Notes: generated from the letters alone by a model not told the origin. A stretch of 64,000 nt of DNA from Chryseobacterium lacus (GCF_003336205.1 NZ_QPIE01000005.1:186001-250000), one strand, 5' to 3'. Positions 17,249 through 26,260 are shown, counted from the first letter of the stretch. Program-made: numbers and translations.

Positions 17249-20212
17249 ATGAATTCAAAAAAAATCTTGACCACTGCTGTTGTTTTTTATTTTGGTGTTG
17301 CTCATGCCCAGCATTCACACTATTTCAGCGACCGCAGTCCATATACGTTTGAGCTTGCAGAAAACCTTTATCAGACGAAGGTGTACAATGCTTCGCAACA
17401 CGAATATTCTCAGCAATATTTTTATAACAGCCAACTTTCAAAATCGAAAAAAGAAGCGGCGCAGTTTTTTGATAATGTCATCGGCGTTATTCTCCAGAAA
17501 AACCATGCTGAAGACGGCTTGGCAGCTTTCATCAAAGAATATCCCAATTCTGCTTATTTTGCCCAGGCCAATCTTCCGTTGGCAGATTATTATCTTGCCC
17601 AAAAAGATTTTGACAAAGCGTTGGAAACTTTAGAGAAAGTGAATCAGTACCAACTTTCACGACAGGAAAACACGGATTATATCCTGAAACTGGGGTATGC
17701 AAAATTCATGGCCGGCGACAGCAAAGGTGCGATTCGCGCTTTGGAAGAAGCTTATTTGAATGGTGATCCGCAAAATAAAAATGATGTCGCTTATATGTTG
17801 GGGCATCTGTATTATGCTGACAGACAGAATGAAGCAGCTTTTCAGTATTTTGATAGTATTAAAGAAGATCCGAAATTTTCCAGACTCGTCCGTCCGTATT
17901 ACGTGCAAATGTATTATAACGAAAAAGAGTATGATGCAGCGATTCGTGAAGGAAATGCATTATTGAATACTGATATTTCCGAAGCGTATAAAGCGGAAGT
18001 TCACAAAATTATCGGCGAAAGTTATTTCATGAAAGGAAATTATACTGAAGCGTATCCTCATTTAAAATCATTCCTTGAGAGCAGGCCAGATGCAGGCGAA
18101 AGCGACTTATATCAAATGGGTTTTGTCGCGGCGCAGCTGGAAAAGTATGACGAAGCAGTTTCGTATTATAACCAATTGATTAACAGTAGTTCTGAGTTGT
18201 CTCAAAACGCGTATTACCAACTCGGAAATGCTTATTTACAAACCGGGAAAAAACAGGAAGCTCTATCCGCATTTCGTTCAGCTTATCAAATGCAATACGA
18301 TGCCCATGTTCAGAAACTGGCTCATGAACAATATGCCAAAGTGAGTTACGATGTCGGGAATCCTTTTGAAAGTGCTCCGAAAGTAATTCAAGGATTTATT
18401 GACCGATATCCCGCCGATGAAAAAACTCCGGAAATAAGGAAATTGCTGGTAAAATCCTACCTTTATTCAGGGGATTACAGAGAAACACTCGCTGCAATAG
18501 ATAAACTTCAGAATTCTACTGCGGAAACGGATAAAATAGACCAGGAAGTTTCTTTTTTATTAGGAACCGAGGAATTTAATAAAGGAAATTTCGATGCTGC
18601 AGAAAAGTATTTTCTGAGAAGCCTGGAATTTAATCTTAATAAAGAATTTTATAACAGAGCAGTTTATTGGCTTGGACAAACGTATTATCAGAAAGAAAAT
18701 TTCCCTTCGGCAATCGCCCGTTTTGAAAGCCTGATGAATGTTTCAGCTTTTCCTGAAAAACAGCAGCTGCATTATGATTTAGGATACGCCTATTTTAAAT
18801 CGAAGAAGTTCGATAAATCAAAACAACATTTCCAAAGCTATCTTCAGAATCCGAAAGCTGAGTTCAGAAATGACGCCCAATTGAGACTTGCAGATTCCTA
18901 TTATGCCGAAAACCAGCTTGCTGAAGCAATTGCTTTGTACGATACTGCTGAAACCGCAAGTGATTATACAGTTTTTCAAAAGGGAATGGCACTTGGATTT
19001 CAGGGAAATAACAGCGCTAAAATAAACACCCTCAAAAATCTGATTTCTAAATTTCCTGACTCTGAATATGTTGATGATGCTCAATATGAAATTGCCGTTG
19101 CTTATGCTTCAGAAGAAGATTATTCCAATGCCGCAGATTTTTTCTCAAAAGTAATTAAAAACAGCAGAGATCAGGATTTGGTAGCGGATGCTCAAATTTA
19201 TAGAGCACAGTTGTACATCGATCAGAATCAGGACGCTAAAGCTTTGGCAGAACTGCGAACTTTAGGAAATCAGTATAAAAATTCTGCTTATGCCTCAAAA
19301 GTGGTTCAGGCTTCCAGGCCGATATTCGTTAAAAACGGAGATATAGCCGGATATGAAGATTTTGCCCGAAATTTAGGAGTGAAAATTGAAGCTTCTGAAA
19401 TTGATGAGATCAATCTTGCCTCTGCAAAACAATTGTATATCCAGAAAAATTACAATGCAGCGATTCCGCTTTATGAAAAATATCTGAGTCAGAATCCGAC
19501 CGGAGAAGGAATGTATCAGGCGCAATTTGAATTGGGAGAAAGTTATTTTCATAACAAAAATTTCACAAAAGCATTGCTTGTTTTACAGGATGTTGCGGCG
19601 GTTCAAAATGATTATCAACAGGAATCTAAAACCAGAATTGCCCAGATTTACCTGAATCAGAATAATACTGCTGAAGCCAAAAAAATTCTGGAAACCCTCA
19701 CTTCATCTACGCAGGTGAACATCAGGAATTTTGCCAACACAGAACTGATGAAGATTTATGCCGAAGAGAAAAATTTTGCGCAGGCAGAGAAATTTGCTGA
19801 TCTGGTACTTGCCAATTCAAAAAATGCAGCCGCAATCCTGGAAAGTGCGAAATCGATAAAGGCGAGAAGCCTGATGAACAGCGGAAAAGATAAAGAGGCG
19901 CAAACCGCTTATGCAGCACTGGAAAAATCTGCGAATCCTGAAGTTGCCGCCGAAGCGTTGTTTGCAAAAGCTTTTTATCAAAATAAATCCAAATCCTACA
20001 AAGCTTCCAACGAAACTATTTTCAGGCTCGCCAATAATTATGCGTCCGAAGAATATTGGGGTGCAAAAGCGCTCGTAGTAATGGCTAAAAATTACTTGGG
20101 ACTGAAAGACAATTATCAGGCAAGTTATACCGTGGATCAACTGATTGCCAATTATAGTGATTTTCCCGACGTCGTAGCAGAAGCTAGGGAAGTGAAAAAA
20201 CAAATCAAATAA
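17249..20212 (+). CDS. Large secreted tetratricopeptide-repeat protein
   Basis: A protein of 987 residues with a signal peptide (MNSKKILTTAVVFYFGVAHAQ) and then TPR repeats to the end. Clear repeat cores include FDKALETLEKVNQY, YDEAVSYYNQLINSS, FDAAEKYFLRSLEFN, FPSAIARFESLMNV, YSNAADFFSKVIKNS and YNAAIPLYEKYLSQNP. It is probably periplasmic or attached to the outer membrane, where TPR arrays serve as protein scaffolds. The start at 17249 is fixed by the promoter at 17185-17215. An outer-membrane barrel gene follows after 37 bp, so the two may form one envelope complex. The exact function is unknown. Confidence 0.88.
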   Translation: MNSKKILTTAVVFYFGVAHAQHSHYFSDRSPYTFELAENLYQTKVYNASQHEYSQQYFYNSQLSKSKKEAAQFFDNVIGVILQKNHAEDGLAAFIKEYPNSAYFAQANLPLADYYLAQKDFDKALETLEKVNQYQLSRQENTDYILKLGYAKFMAGDSKGAIRALEEAYLNGDPQNKNDVAYMLGHLYYADRQNEAAFQYFDSIKEDPKFSRLVRPYYVQMYYNEKEYDAAIREGNALLNTDISEAYKAEVHKIIGESYFMKGNYTEAYPHLKSFLESRPDAGESDLYQMGFVAAQLEKYDEAVSYYNQLINSSSELSQNAYYQLGNAYLQTGKKQEALSAFRSAYQMQYDAHVQKLAHEQYAKVSYDVGNPFESAPKVIQGFIDRYPADEKTPEIRKLLVKSYLYSGDYRETLAAIDKLQNSTAETDKIDQEVSFLLGTEEFNKGNFDAAEKYFLRSLEFNLNKEFYNRAVYWLGQTYYQKENFPSAIARFESLMNVSAFPEKQQLHYDLGYAYFKSKKFDKSKQHFQSYLQNPKAEFRNDAQLRLADSYYAENQLAEAIALYDTAETASDYTVFQKGMALGFQGNNSAKINTLKNLISKFPDSEYVDDAQYEIAVAYASEEDYSNAADFFSKVIKNSRDQDLVADAQIYRAQLYIDQNQDAKALAELRTLGNQYKNSAYASKVVQASRPIFVKNGDIAGYEDFARNLGVKIEASEIDEINLASAKQLYIQKNYNAAIPLYEKYLSQNPTGEGMYQAQFELGESYFHNKNFTKALLVLQDVAAVQNDYQQESKTRIAQIYLNQNNTAEAKKILETLTSSTQVNIRNFANTELMKIYAEEKNFAQAEKFADLVLANSKNAAAILESAKSIKARSLMNSGKDKEAQTAYAALEKSANPEVAAEALFAKAFYQNKSKSYKASNETIFRLANNYASEEYWGAKALVVMAKNYLGLKDNYQASYTVDQLIANYSDFPDVVAEAREVKKQIK

Positions 20213-20249
20213 AAACAATTCAATTTCGACACAGAAACCTGAACTCGTT

Positions 20250-22019
20250 ATGAGCAAAAATATTCAAAAAATATGGGTACTGGGAATGGTACTTTCTTCA
20301 GCAGCTTTATTTTCTCAGATTAAAGAAGAAAAACTGATCCTGGATAAGAAACGGGAACCCGAAGTAAAGAAAATAGAAAAGAAAAAAACTTCTGTTGAAA
20401 CCATCAAGAATTATCCGCCCGAAGAAAAGTCGCAAAATCCCGTTCAATATCAGATTACCAACGTTCCTGCGCTATCGGATTTTCAAACTTCTACCATTCA
20501 GGGAGAGGATATTACTCCGAAAATAGAGGCCGACCAATACCAGAATTATGCACGGTTCGGGATGGGAAACTACGGGAAAGTGCTTCTGGACGGTTATGCA
20601 ACGTATCAACTGAATCCACAAACGGAAATCGGTTTGGATGCGCATGTTCTTTCCACGCACGGTTTAAAGAATGAATATCCCTGGAACAGCCGGTCTTCAC
20701 AGGCAGATCTTAGCGCATTCATGAACGCTTATACCAATTCCGGAAAAATAAATGTAACGGCAGGTTTTGGGTCTCAGGATTATAACTATTACGGAATTTA
20801 CGCCTTAGAACCCGCTCCGGATGCCGTCTTGAAACAGCAAGTCCAAAATTTTTCCCTGAACGGATTTTATGACCATTATTCCAATAAAATTCTTAACAGT
20901 GCTCAGGTGAAAACGGGTATTCTGAATGATCATTTTAATGCAAAAGAAAGTGTAGCTTCAGTAAAAGTAAATCTGTCGCAACATGAAATGAAATTTCCTT
21001 TGCCGGATGTAACTCTGAATGCGGATTTGGGAGTTGGGTTCGAGTCGGTAAATTCCCGTTTCGATTTATTGGAACAACATGAATCCAATTATTTCGAAGG
21101 AATTCTGGAACCTAAAATAACTTTTTTCCGTGGAAAATCTTATCTGATGATTGGTTCAGGATTCAGCTTCTTGGGTGCAGAGCAAAATAATAATCTGTTG
21201 ACAGACAGATTAAAAGAAAATAAAACATATTGGTTCCCAAAAGCAGAAGTATTGTTTGCCAGTTCACCTTTAGCGAATCTATATTTGGGTGTTGATGGAG
21301 GTTTACAACATAATTCCTATACAGAAATGCTTCAAAGAAATCCGTTTTTGGTTTCGGATCAGGAAGTTTTACCAACAGAAACAAAATACCGTTTGTATTT
21401 CGGAATTAAAGGCGATGTGAATGAGCATGTAAAATACGATGTTTCCGCAGGTTTTTCAGAAGTCAGAAATATTATGTTCTTCAAGGCGAACGGACTTTTT
21501 GATCACATCAATACCCTGAACCGTTCAGCTTACAACTACGCCAATACTTTTTCAGCAGTGTACGACAACGGATCTGTGAATGAAGTGAAAGCTTCTGTTC
21601 AGTATTTTCCTTTGCAAAATCTGTCTCTGAATGCAGCAATGAATTATAATTTTTACCGTCTGGATAATCAAGATAAAATATATAATATTCCGGAGTTCAA
21701 TGCAGAATTTGGCGGACAGTACCGACTTTTGGATCAGAAACTTCTGCTCGGTTTTAAAGCGTTTTTCATCAGCGAAAGAACCACGAATTCATTTTCTTAT
21801 ACCGAAGATCCGATTGCCGGAATTTTTATTCCGGAAGAAAATACAGCAGAACGGCTTTCCGGTTATGCGGATTTTAATCTTTCTGCAGAGTACAAATTTC
21901 ATAAAAATTTCAGTGTTTTTGCCATTGGAAATAATCTTACCAATGCACAATACCAAAGTTATAAAGGATATAAAGTTCTCGGCGCGCAGGTTTTAGCCGG
22001 AGTAAAAGTATCTTTCTAA
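20250..22019 (+). CDS. Outer-membrane beta-barrel protein (TonB-dependent receptor-like)
   Basis: A 589-residue protein with a signal peptide (about 1-22) and a charged, Lys/Glu-rich linker (about 23-60). Then come many alternating aromatic strands typical of a porin or TonB-receptor barrel, ending in the outer-membrane signature LAGVKVSF with a C-terminal Phe. No plug domain or TonB box is recognisable, and it is shorter than typical TonB-dependent receptors (650-1000). It may be a plug-less barrel. It follows the TPR gene at 37 bp and is closed by a terminator at 22042-22076, so the pair is a two-gene operon. The substrate is unknown. Confidence 0.85.
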   Translation: MSKNIQKIWVLGMVLSSAALFSQIKEEKLILDKKREPEVKKIEKKKTSVETIKNYPPEEKSQNPVQYQITNVPALSDFQTSTIQGEDITPKIEADQYQNYARFGMGNYGKVLLDGYATYQLNPQTEIGLDAHVLSTHGLKNEYPWNSRSSQADLSAFMNAYTNSGKINVTAGFGSQDYNYYGIYALEPAPDAVLKQQVQNFSLNGFYDHYSNKILNSAQVKTGILNDHFNAKESVASVKVNLSQHEMKFPLPDVTLNADLGVGFESVNSRFDLLEQHESNYFEGILEPKITFFRGKSYLMIGSGFSFLGAEQNNNLLTDRLKENKTYWFPKAEVLFASSPLANLYLGVDGGLQHNSYTEMLQRNPFLVSDQEVLPTETKYRLYFGIKGDVNEHVKYDVSAGFSEVRNIMFFKANGLFDHINTLNRSAYNYANTFSAVYDNGSVNEVKASVQYFPLQNLSLNAAMNYNFYRLDNQDKIYNIPEFNAEFGGQYRLLDQKLLLGFKAFFISERTTNSFSYTEDPIAGIFIPEENTAERLSGYADFNLSAEYKFHKNFSVFAIGNNLTNAQYQSYKGYKVLGAQVLAGVKVSF

Positions 22020-22041
22020 TTTAAAATTTATTCTTTCAAAT

Positions 22042-22076
22042 AAAGACATTTCGGAATCCTGAGATGTCTTTTTTTT
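22042..22076 (+). terminator. Terminator after the barrel gene
   Basis: AAAGACAT (22042-22049) pairs with ATGTCTTT (22064-22071), with a further inner TCGG/CTGA stem, followed by a T run. Confidence 0.85.
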
Positions 22077-22091
22077 GAAGTGGAAATAGCG

Positions 22092-22099
22092 TATTTTTG
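22092..22099 (+). promoter_or_regulatory. -7 promoter element of the DUF1569 gene
   Basis: TATTTTTG matches TAnnTTTG. It overlaps an in-frame TTG at 22097, which argues for the downstream ATG at 22118 as start. Confidence 0.55.
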
Positions 22100-22117
22100 T
22101 CAATAAAACTCAGCATA

Positions 22118-22573
22118 ATGGAAAATATTTTTGATGCTAAAGTTGCACAGAATTATATTGACAGGATCAACCAACTAACAGCGGAAACCCAGCGAAAATG
22201 GGGATCTATGAGCGTTGATCAGATGTTGGCGCATTGCAATGTGGCATACGAAACCATTTATGAACCTCAGAGGCATCAGAAGCCAAAACCGTTTACAGCT
22301 TTATTATTAAAATGGTTTGTAAAACCCGGAGTTGTCAGCGAAAAAGCGTATAGACAAAGTATTCCCACACCACCGATGTTCGTCATCAGATCCGGGAAAA
22401 ATTTTGAAGACGAAAAAAAGAGGCTGATTGGTTATATTCAGAAAACGCAGCAATTGGGAAGTGAAGCTTTCGATGGAAAACCATCTCATTCATTCGGGAA
22501 ACTCAGTGCAAAACAATGGAATAATATGCTGGCAAAACACCTGAATCATCATCTGGCGCAGTTTGGAGTTTAA
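22118..22573 (+). CDS. DUF1569 / DinB-like domain protein
   Basis: A 151-residue soluble protein of the DUF1569 family, which has the four-helix DinB fold. Possible metal-binding histidines are in SVDQMLAHCNVAYE near residue 40 and HLNHHLAQFGV at the C-terminus, as expected for that fold. No biochemical role is established for the family. The start at 22118 is chosen over an in-frame TTG at 22097 because the -7 promoter element overlaps the latter. The gene is single, between the terminator of the barrel gene and the pirin promoter. Confidence 0.82.
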   Translation: MENIFDAKVAQNYIDRINQLTAETQRKWGSMSVDQMLAHCNVAYETIYEPQRHQKPKPFTALLLKWFVKPGVVSEKAYRQSIPTPPMFVIRSGKNFEDEKKRLIGYIQKTQQLGSEAFDGKPSHSFGKLSAKQWNNMLAKHLNHHLAQFGV

Positions 22574-22689
22574 TTTTAATTTTTCTGAATTAATTCTTTC
22601 TCATAAAAATAGTTTTTATTTCAGTCGAAACGGTTTTCCATAAACTTTTGATCTTAACCTATATCAATGTGTGTTTTCGTTCAGAGCTG

Positions 22690-22697
22690 TACCTTTG
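22690..22697 (+). promoter_or_regulatory. -7 promoter element of the pirin gene
   Basis: TACCTTTG fits TAnnTTTG. It lies downstream of the first in-frame ATG (22671), supporting the ATG at 22716 as the true start with a leader of about 12 nt. Confidence 0.55.
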
Positions 22698-22715
22698 TCC
22701 TTAAAATCACACGAT

Positions 22716-23429
22716 ATGAAAACAACACTTCATAAATCCCAAACCAGAGGTTACGCCGATCACGGTTGGCTGAAAAGCCATCACACCTTCAGTTTTGCCA
22801 ATTATTACAACCCGGAACGAATGAATTTTGGCGTTCTCCGCGTATTGAATGATGATACCGTCGCTTCCGGAATGGGTTTCGGAACGCATCCACACCGGGA
22901 TATGGAAATTATTTCTATTCCACTGGAAGGCGATTTGGAACACAAAGATTCACTCGGAACTTCGGCTGTGATTCGCAAAGGAGAAATTCAGGTAATGAGT
23001 GCCGGAACCGGTGTTATGCACAGCGAATACAACAAAAATAAAGATGAGAAGGTGAAATTTCTTCAAATCTGGATTGTTCCTAACAAGAAAAATGTAACGC
23101 CTCGCTATGATCAGATTGACATTGAAAAAGAGAAGAAAATTAATGATTTTCAGCAAATCCTTTCACCCAATCCTGAGGATGAAGGCGTTTGGATTCATCA
23201 GGATGCTTGGTTTCATATGGCCCGTTTTGAAAAAGAATTCAGTAAAACCTATTCGTTGAAGAAAAACGGAAACGGTGTCTATGTTTTTGTCCTTTCCGGA
23301 AGAGTCAGAGTTGGAGATATCGAACTTTCCGCCAGAGATGGATTAGGCATAGAAGAGGTCAACAGTTTTACGCTGGAAGCTTTGGAAAAATCCGAAATAC
23401 TTTTGATGGAAGTACCGATGGAATTGTAA
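22716..23429 (+). CDS. Pirin family protein (bicupin, YhaK/YhhW-like)
   Basis: A 237-residue cupin protein. The N-terminal cupin has all four metal ligands of pirin: His58 and His60 in GTHPHRDMEI, and His102 and Glu104 in GVMHSEYN. The start of the protein (RGYADHGWLKSHHTFSFANYYNPERMNFGVLRVLNDD) is the strongest family signature. Members bind Fe or other metals; some have quercetin 2,3-dioxygenase activity and others act as redox-sensing cofactors, so the physiological role is open. The ATG at 22716 is preferred because the promoter element at 22690 excludes the ATG at 22671. A flavin reductase gene follows after a 12-bp inverted repeat. Confidence 0.92.
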   Translation: MKTTLHKSQTRGYADHGWLKSHHTFSFANYYNPERMNFGVLRVLNDDTVASGMGFGTHPHRDMEIISIPLEGDLEHKDSLGTSAVIRKGEIQVMSAGTGVMHSEYNKNKDEKVKFLQIWIVPNKKNVTPRYDQIDIEKEKKINDFQQILSPNPEDEGVWIHQDAWFHMARFEKEFSKTYSLKKNGNGVYVFVLSGRVRVGDIELSARDGLGIEEVNSFTLEALEKSEILLMEVPMEL

Positions 23430-23454
23430 AAAATATACACTACATTTAATTTTA

Positions 23455-23487
23455 AACTTTGCCAAAACCCCAAACTTTGGCAAAGTT
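23455..23487. repeat. Perfect 12-bp inverted repeat between pirin and flavin reductase genes
   Basis: AACTTTGCCAAA (23455-23466) and TTTGGCAAAGTT (23476-23487) are exact reverse complements around a 9-nt loop. There is no clean T run after it. It could be a terminator for the pirin gene or an operator for the reductase gene, whose ATG is 18 bp on. Confidence 0.7.
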
Positions 23488-23504
23488 GTATTTAATTTTA
23501 TTTT

Positions 23505-24041
23505 ATGAAAATATTGGCTTTTGCGGGAAGCAACTCGGAGGTTTCCATCAATAAAAAATTAGTCACTTTTGCGGCTTCTTTTTTTTCGGAATATGAAGTA
23601 GAAATCATTGATTTGAACCATTTCGAAATGCCCATTTACAAAAATGAAAGAGAAATAGAGAGCGGAATTCCGCAGTTGGCATTTGATTTTGCAGAAAAAA
23701 TAGACGAATCAGATCTTCTTTTGATTTCCTTGGCCGAACACAACGGAAGTTATTCTACAGCTTTTAAGAATATTTACGATTGGGTTTCCAGAATAAAAGG
23801 CAGAAAAGCATACGGCGGAAAACCTGTATTTCTTATGGCTGCTGCGCCGGGAAGAAGAGGCGGGGCGAGTGTTCTGGCTGCAGCTACAGCACGCTTTCCT
23901 TTTGATGGTGCCACGATTTTGGAAACATTTTCGTTGCCTTTTTTTAATGAAAATTTCAGTGAAAAAGATGGAATTTTAAACGAAGAAAAACGCGCCGAAT
24001 TACAAGCAAAGTCTGCAACAGTACTCCAACATTTTCAGTGA
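23505..24041 (+). CDS. NADPH-dependent FMN reductase family protein
   Basis: A 178-residue flavodoxin-fold oxidoreductase of the NAD(P)H-dependent FMN reductase/azoreductase group. The FMN phosphate loop is at the N-terminus (FAGSNSEVSINKKLV), and the second signature is ISLAEHNGSYSTAFKNIYDWVSR (about 84-107). The loop AAPGRRGGASVLAAATARFPF contacts flavin in relatives. It probably reduces flavins or quinones in the cytoplasm. It lies 75 bp behind the pirin gene, a pairing that suggests a shared redox or stress role (inference). It is convergent with the DUF808 gene, with only 18 bp between the stop codons. Confidence 0.9.
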   Translation: MKILAFAGSNSEVSINKKLVTFAASFFSEYEVEIIDLNHFEMPIYKNEREIESGIPQLAFDFAEKIDESDLLLISLAEHNGSYSTAFKNIYDWVSRIKGRKAYGGKPVFLMAAAPGRRGGASVLAAATARFPFDGATILETFSLPFFNENFSEKDGILNEEKRAELQAKSATVLQHFQ

Positions 24042-24059
24042 TTAAGCGAGAATTCTAAG

Positions 24060-24923
24060 TCAGTTTCTAATAGCTGCGATCAGTTTTTTTCCACCTAAAA
24101 AAACAGGAACCATCAACAATCCTGCGATCGTTCCGAACAGAAGTTGTTTTATCATTTCATTCCAATTCGGTAGAAGGTCATGCAGGAATTTGATATTATG
24201 GTCAAAAATACCGCCGGAAACCAACAATAAAGCAATGGTTCCGATAACGGCTAAAGATTTGATAACGATAGGCAGGGCTTTCACAAGGATTTCACCCAGC
24301 GTGTTCAGAAATCCTTTATTACCGGATTTCTGCATTAGTCTATATCCCGCATCATCCATACGCACAATCAGCGCAACAATTCCGTAAACCCCAACGGTAG
24401 CAATAATGGCAACAATAGAAACCGTGATGATTTGAATGGTCAACGGTTGATTTAAAACAGCTCCCAAAGCGATAATAACGATTTCAATTGAAAGAATAAA
24501 ATCGGTGAGTACCGCAGATTTTATTTTCGCTTTTTCAGCAGCTTCATCATTTTTTATTTCGGCAACAACTTCTTGCCCTTTTTTGTCGCGGTGAAAAAGA
24601 AATTCAATAATTTTTTCCACACCTTCAAAAGCCAGATAAAAACCACCCAAAACCAGAATAATCGTGATGGCAGGAGGATACAAAGCCTGAAGCAGAAACG
24701 CTACAGGAACGATGATGAGTTTGTTGATAAATGAACCTTTCATAATGGCTATCAATACAGGGATTTCCCTCGACGATAAAAAACCGGTAGCTTTTTCTGC
24801 ATTCACAGCCAGATCATCACCCAAAATTCCCGCTGTTTTTCGGGTTGCCAGTTTAGCAGTAACTGCTACATCATCCATCAACGCAGCAATATCATCTAGT
24901 ACAGCAAAAATTCCTGAGGCCAT
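24060..24923 (-). CDS. DUF808 family inner-membrane protein (YedI-like)
   Basis: A 287-residue membrane protein of the DUF808 family. The conserved N-terminus MASGIFAVLDDIAALMDDVAVTAKLATRKTAGILGDDLAVNAEKA is diagnostic. About six hydrophobic helices follow, with a cytoplasmic charged loop (HRDKKGQEVVAEIKNDEAAEKAKIKSAVLTDFILSIEIV). The function of the family is not known. The gene stands alone, convergent with the flavin reductase gene and divergent from the purine operon. Confidence 0.9.
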   Translation of the reverse strand: MASGIFAVLDDIAALMDDVAVTAKLATRKTAGILGDDLAVNAEKATGFLSSREIPVLIAIMKGSFINKLIIVPVAFLLQALYPPAITIILVLGGFYLAFEGVEKIIEFLFHRDKKGQEVVAEIKNDEAAEKAKIKSAVLTDFILSIEIVIIALGAVLNQPLTIQIITVSIVAIIATVGVYGIVALIVRMDDAGYRLMQKSGNKGFLNTLGEILVKALPIVIKSLAVIGTIALLLVSGGIFDHNIKFLHDLLPNWNEMIKQLLFGTIAGLLMVPVFLGGKKLIAAIRN

Positions 24924-25059
24924 ATCAATTTATTTTTATGGGACAAAAGTAATTATTTCACAATTGATTTTCTAAAAAACCTACAGCTATCGTGATATTG
25001 ATTTTTAAGTATGTTAAAAATGTTGTAATTTCGCAGAACAAATTTTGTGAAAGTTGAAA

Positions 25060-25128
25060 ATGCAGAAATTACATTCTCCCAAAGCGTTTTTCCAACCAAA
25101 TGGAAACGTAATTTACGCTGAAAAATAA
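25060..25128 (+). CDS. Candidate 22-residue leader peptide or small protein upstream of purM
   Basis: An ATG-started frame of 22 codons (begins MQKLHSPKAFF, ends GNVIYAEK) closes with TAATGA just two bases before the stem of a strong terminator at 25131. It lies about 20-25 nt after a predicted transcription start. The order promoter, short frame, terminator, biosynthetic operon is that of an attenuator. However, the peptide has no run of one amino acid, so classical amino-acid attenuation is unlikely. It could instead be an independent small protein or small RNA gene. Confidence 0.4.
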   Translation: MQKLHSPKAFFQPNGNVIYAEK

Positions 25129-25130
25129 TG

Positions 25131-25168
25131 AAAAAGCCGACGGTTAGAAATACTGTCGGCTTTTTTCT
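25131..25168. terminator. Strong hairpin terminator in the purM leader
   Basis: AAAAAGCCGAC (25131-25141) pairs with GTCGGCTTTTT (25155-25165), extendable by three pairs including one G-U, followed by more T. The A run on the left makes it bidirectional. No annotated rightward gene lies between it and the divergent DUF808 gene, apart from the 22-codon frame. Confidence 0.85.
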
Positions 25169-25237
25169 TTCCGTTAGGAATCAAATTCTTTCCTGAACGA
25201 AAAAGAATAAAAAAATTTGAAATAAATCTGAAAGAAA

Positions 25238-26227
25238 ATGAGCAATACGTACAAATCCGCCGGCGTGGATAAGCAAGAAGGATACAAAACGGTGGACAAA
25301 ATAAAATCTGCCGTAGCGGAAACCCATAATAGAAATGTTCTGAATAACCTGGGAAGTTTTGGCGCATTCTATGAAATTGCCGGTTATAAAAATCCGGTTT
25401 TGGTGTCCGGAACCGATGGAGTAGGAACCAAACTGAAAGTGGCTTTGGATACCAAAAATTACGATTCTATCGGGATCGACTGTTTCGCCATGTGTGCCAA
25501 CGATATCGTTTGTCACGGTGCAAAACCTCTTTTCTTTTTAGATTATCTGGCTTGCGGAAAACTGGATGCCGATATTGCTGCAGAAATTGTCATGGGAATG
25601 GTGAAGGCCTGCAAAGACAACGAATGTGCGCTTATTGGTGGTGAAACTGCCGAAATGCCGGGAATGTACCAGCCCGGAGATTATGATGTAGCAGGTTTCT
25701 GCGTTGGAATTGTGGAAAAAGATGAAGTGATTGACGGTTCTAAAATTAAAAAAGGCGATAAAATTATTGCTTTGCCCAGCTCAGGCTTCCACAGCAACGG
25801 ATTTTCTTTGGTGAGAAAAATTTTCCCCAATTTTAATGAAGAGTTTGAAGGAAAACCGATTCACGAAACGCTTTTAATTCCTACCAAACTGTATTATCAG
25901 GACATCAAAAAACTGATGGAAAACATTGAAGTCAGCGGAATCGCCCACATTACAGGCGGCGGGCTGATCGAAAATGTTCCGCGAATTATTCCGGAAGGAC
26001 TTTCTGCAAAGATCACAGAATATGATATTAAAGTTCCGAATATTATGCTTGAATTGGAAAAACGCGGAAATATCGACCGTATGGAAATGTACGGCACGTT
26101 CAATATGGGCGTTGGAATGACGGTGGTAATCGATGCAAAATTCGTTGATCAGGTTCGTAAGTTAATTCCTGACGCGTATCTCATCGGAGAAATCGTGGAA
26201 GGTGATGAAAAAATTCAGTTAGTTTAA
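25238..26227 (+). CDS. purM: Phosphoribosylformylglycinamidine cyclo-ligase
   Basis: A 329-residue AIR synthetase, the fifth step of de novo purine synthesis: FGAM plus ATP gives AIR. It has the PurM/SelD fold with the ATP and Mg signature VLVSGTDGVGTKLKVA near 60-75, the CANDIVCHGAKPLFFLDYLACGKLD segment, GGETAEMPGMY, SSGFHSNGFSLVRK and the glycine-rich HITGGGLIENVPR. Length is normal for Bacteroidota. It is the first gene of the run purM-purN-(DUF559)-purH. Control may involve the leader terminator at 25131-25168. Confidence 0.97.
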   Translation: MSNTYKSAGVDKQEGYKTVDKIKSAVAETHNRNVLNNLGSFGAFYEIAGYKNPVLVSGTDGVGTKLKVALDTKNYDSIGIDCFAMCANDIVCHGAKPLFFLDYLACGKLDADIAAEIVMGMVKACKDNECALIGGETAEMPGMYQPGDYDVAGFCVGIVEKDEVIDGSKIKKGDKIIALPSSGFHSNGFSLVRKIFPNFNEEFEGKPIHETLLIPTKLYYQDIKKLMENIEVSGIAHITGGGLIENVPRIIPEGLSAKITEYDIKVPNIMLELEKRGNIDRMEMYGTFNMGVGMTVVIDAKFVDQVRKLIPDAYLIGEIVEGDEKIQLV

Positions 26228-26260
26228 TTCTAAAACTATTGGGATTTCCATCGGTTTAAT

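Larger units (their letters stand above)
24924..25237. other. Divergent control region between the DUF808 gene and the purine operon
   Basis: A 314-bp interval with no long gene. Rightward it holds a promoter-like TAATTTCG (25026-25033, one mismatch to TAnnTTTG), a 22-codon reading frame (25060-25128) and a strong terminator hairpin (25131-25168). Between the terminator and purM (25169-25237) I see no good TAnnTTTG element, so purM transcription may have to pass the hairpin. No known riboswitch was recognised. Confidence 0.5.

Noticed and set aside
24924-25237. Purine (guanine or PRPP) riboswitch before purM
   Set aside because: No conserved three-way junction core was recognised; only a terminator hairpin and a short frame are visible.
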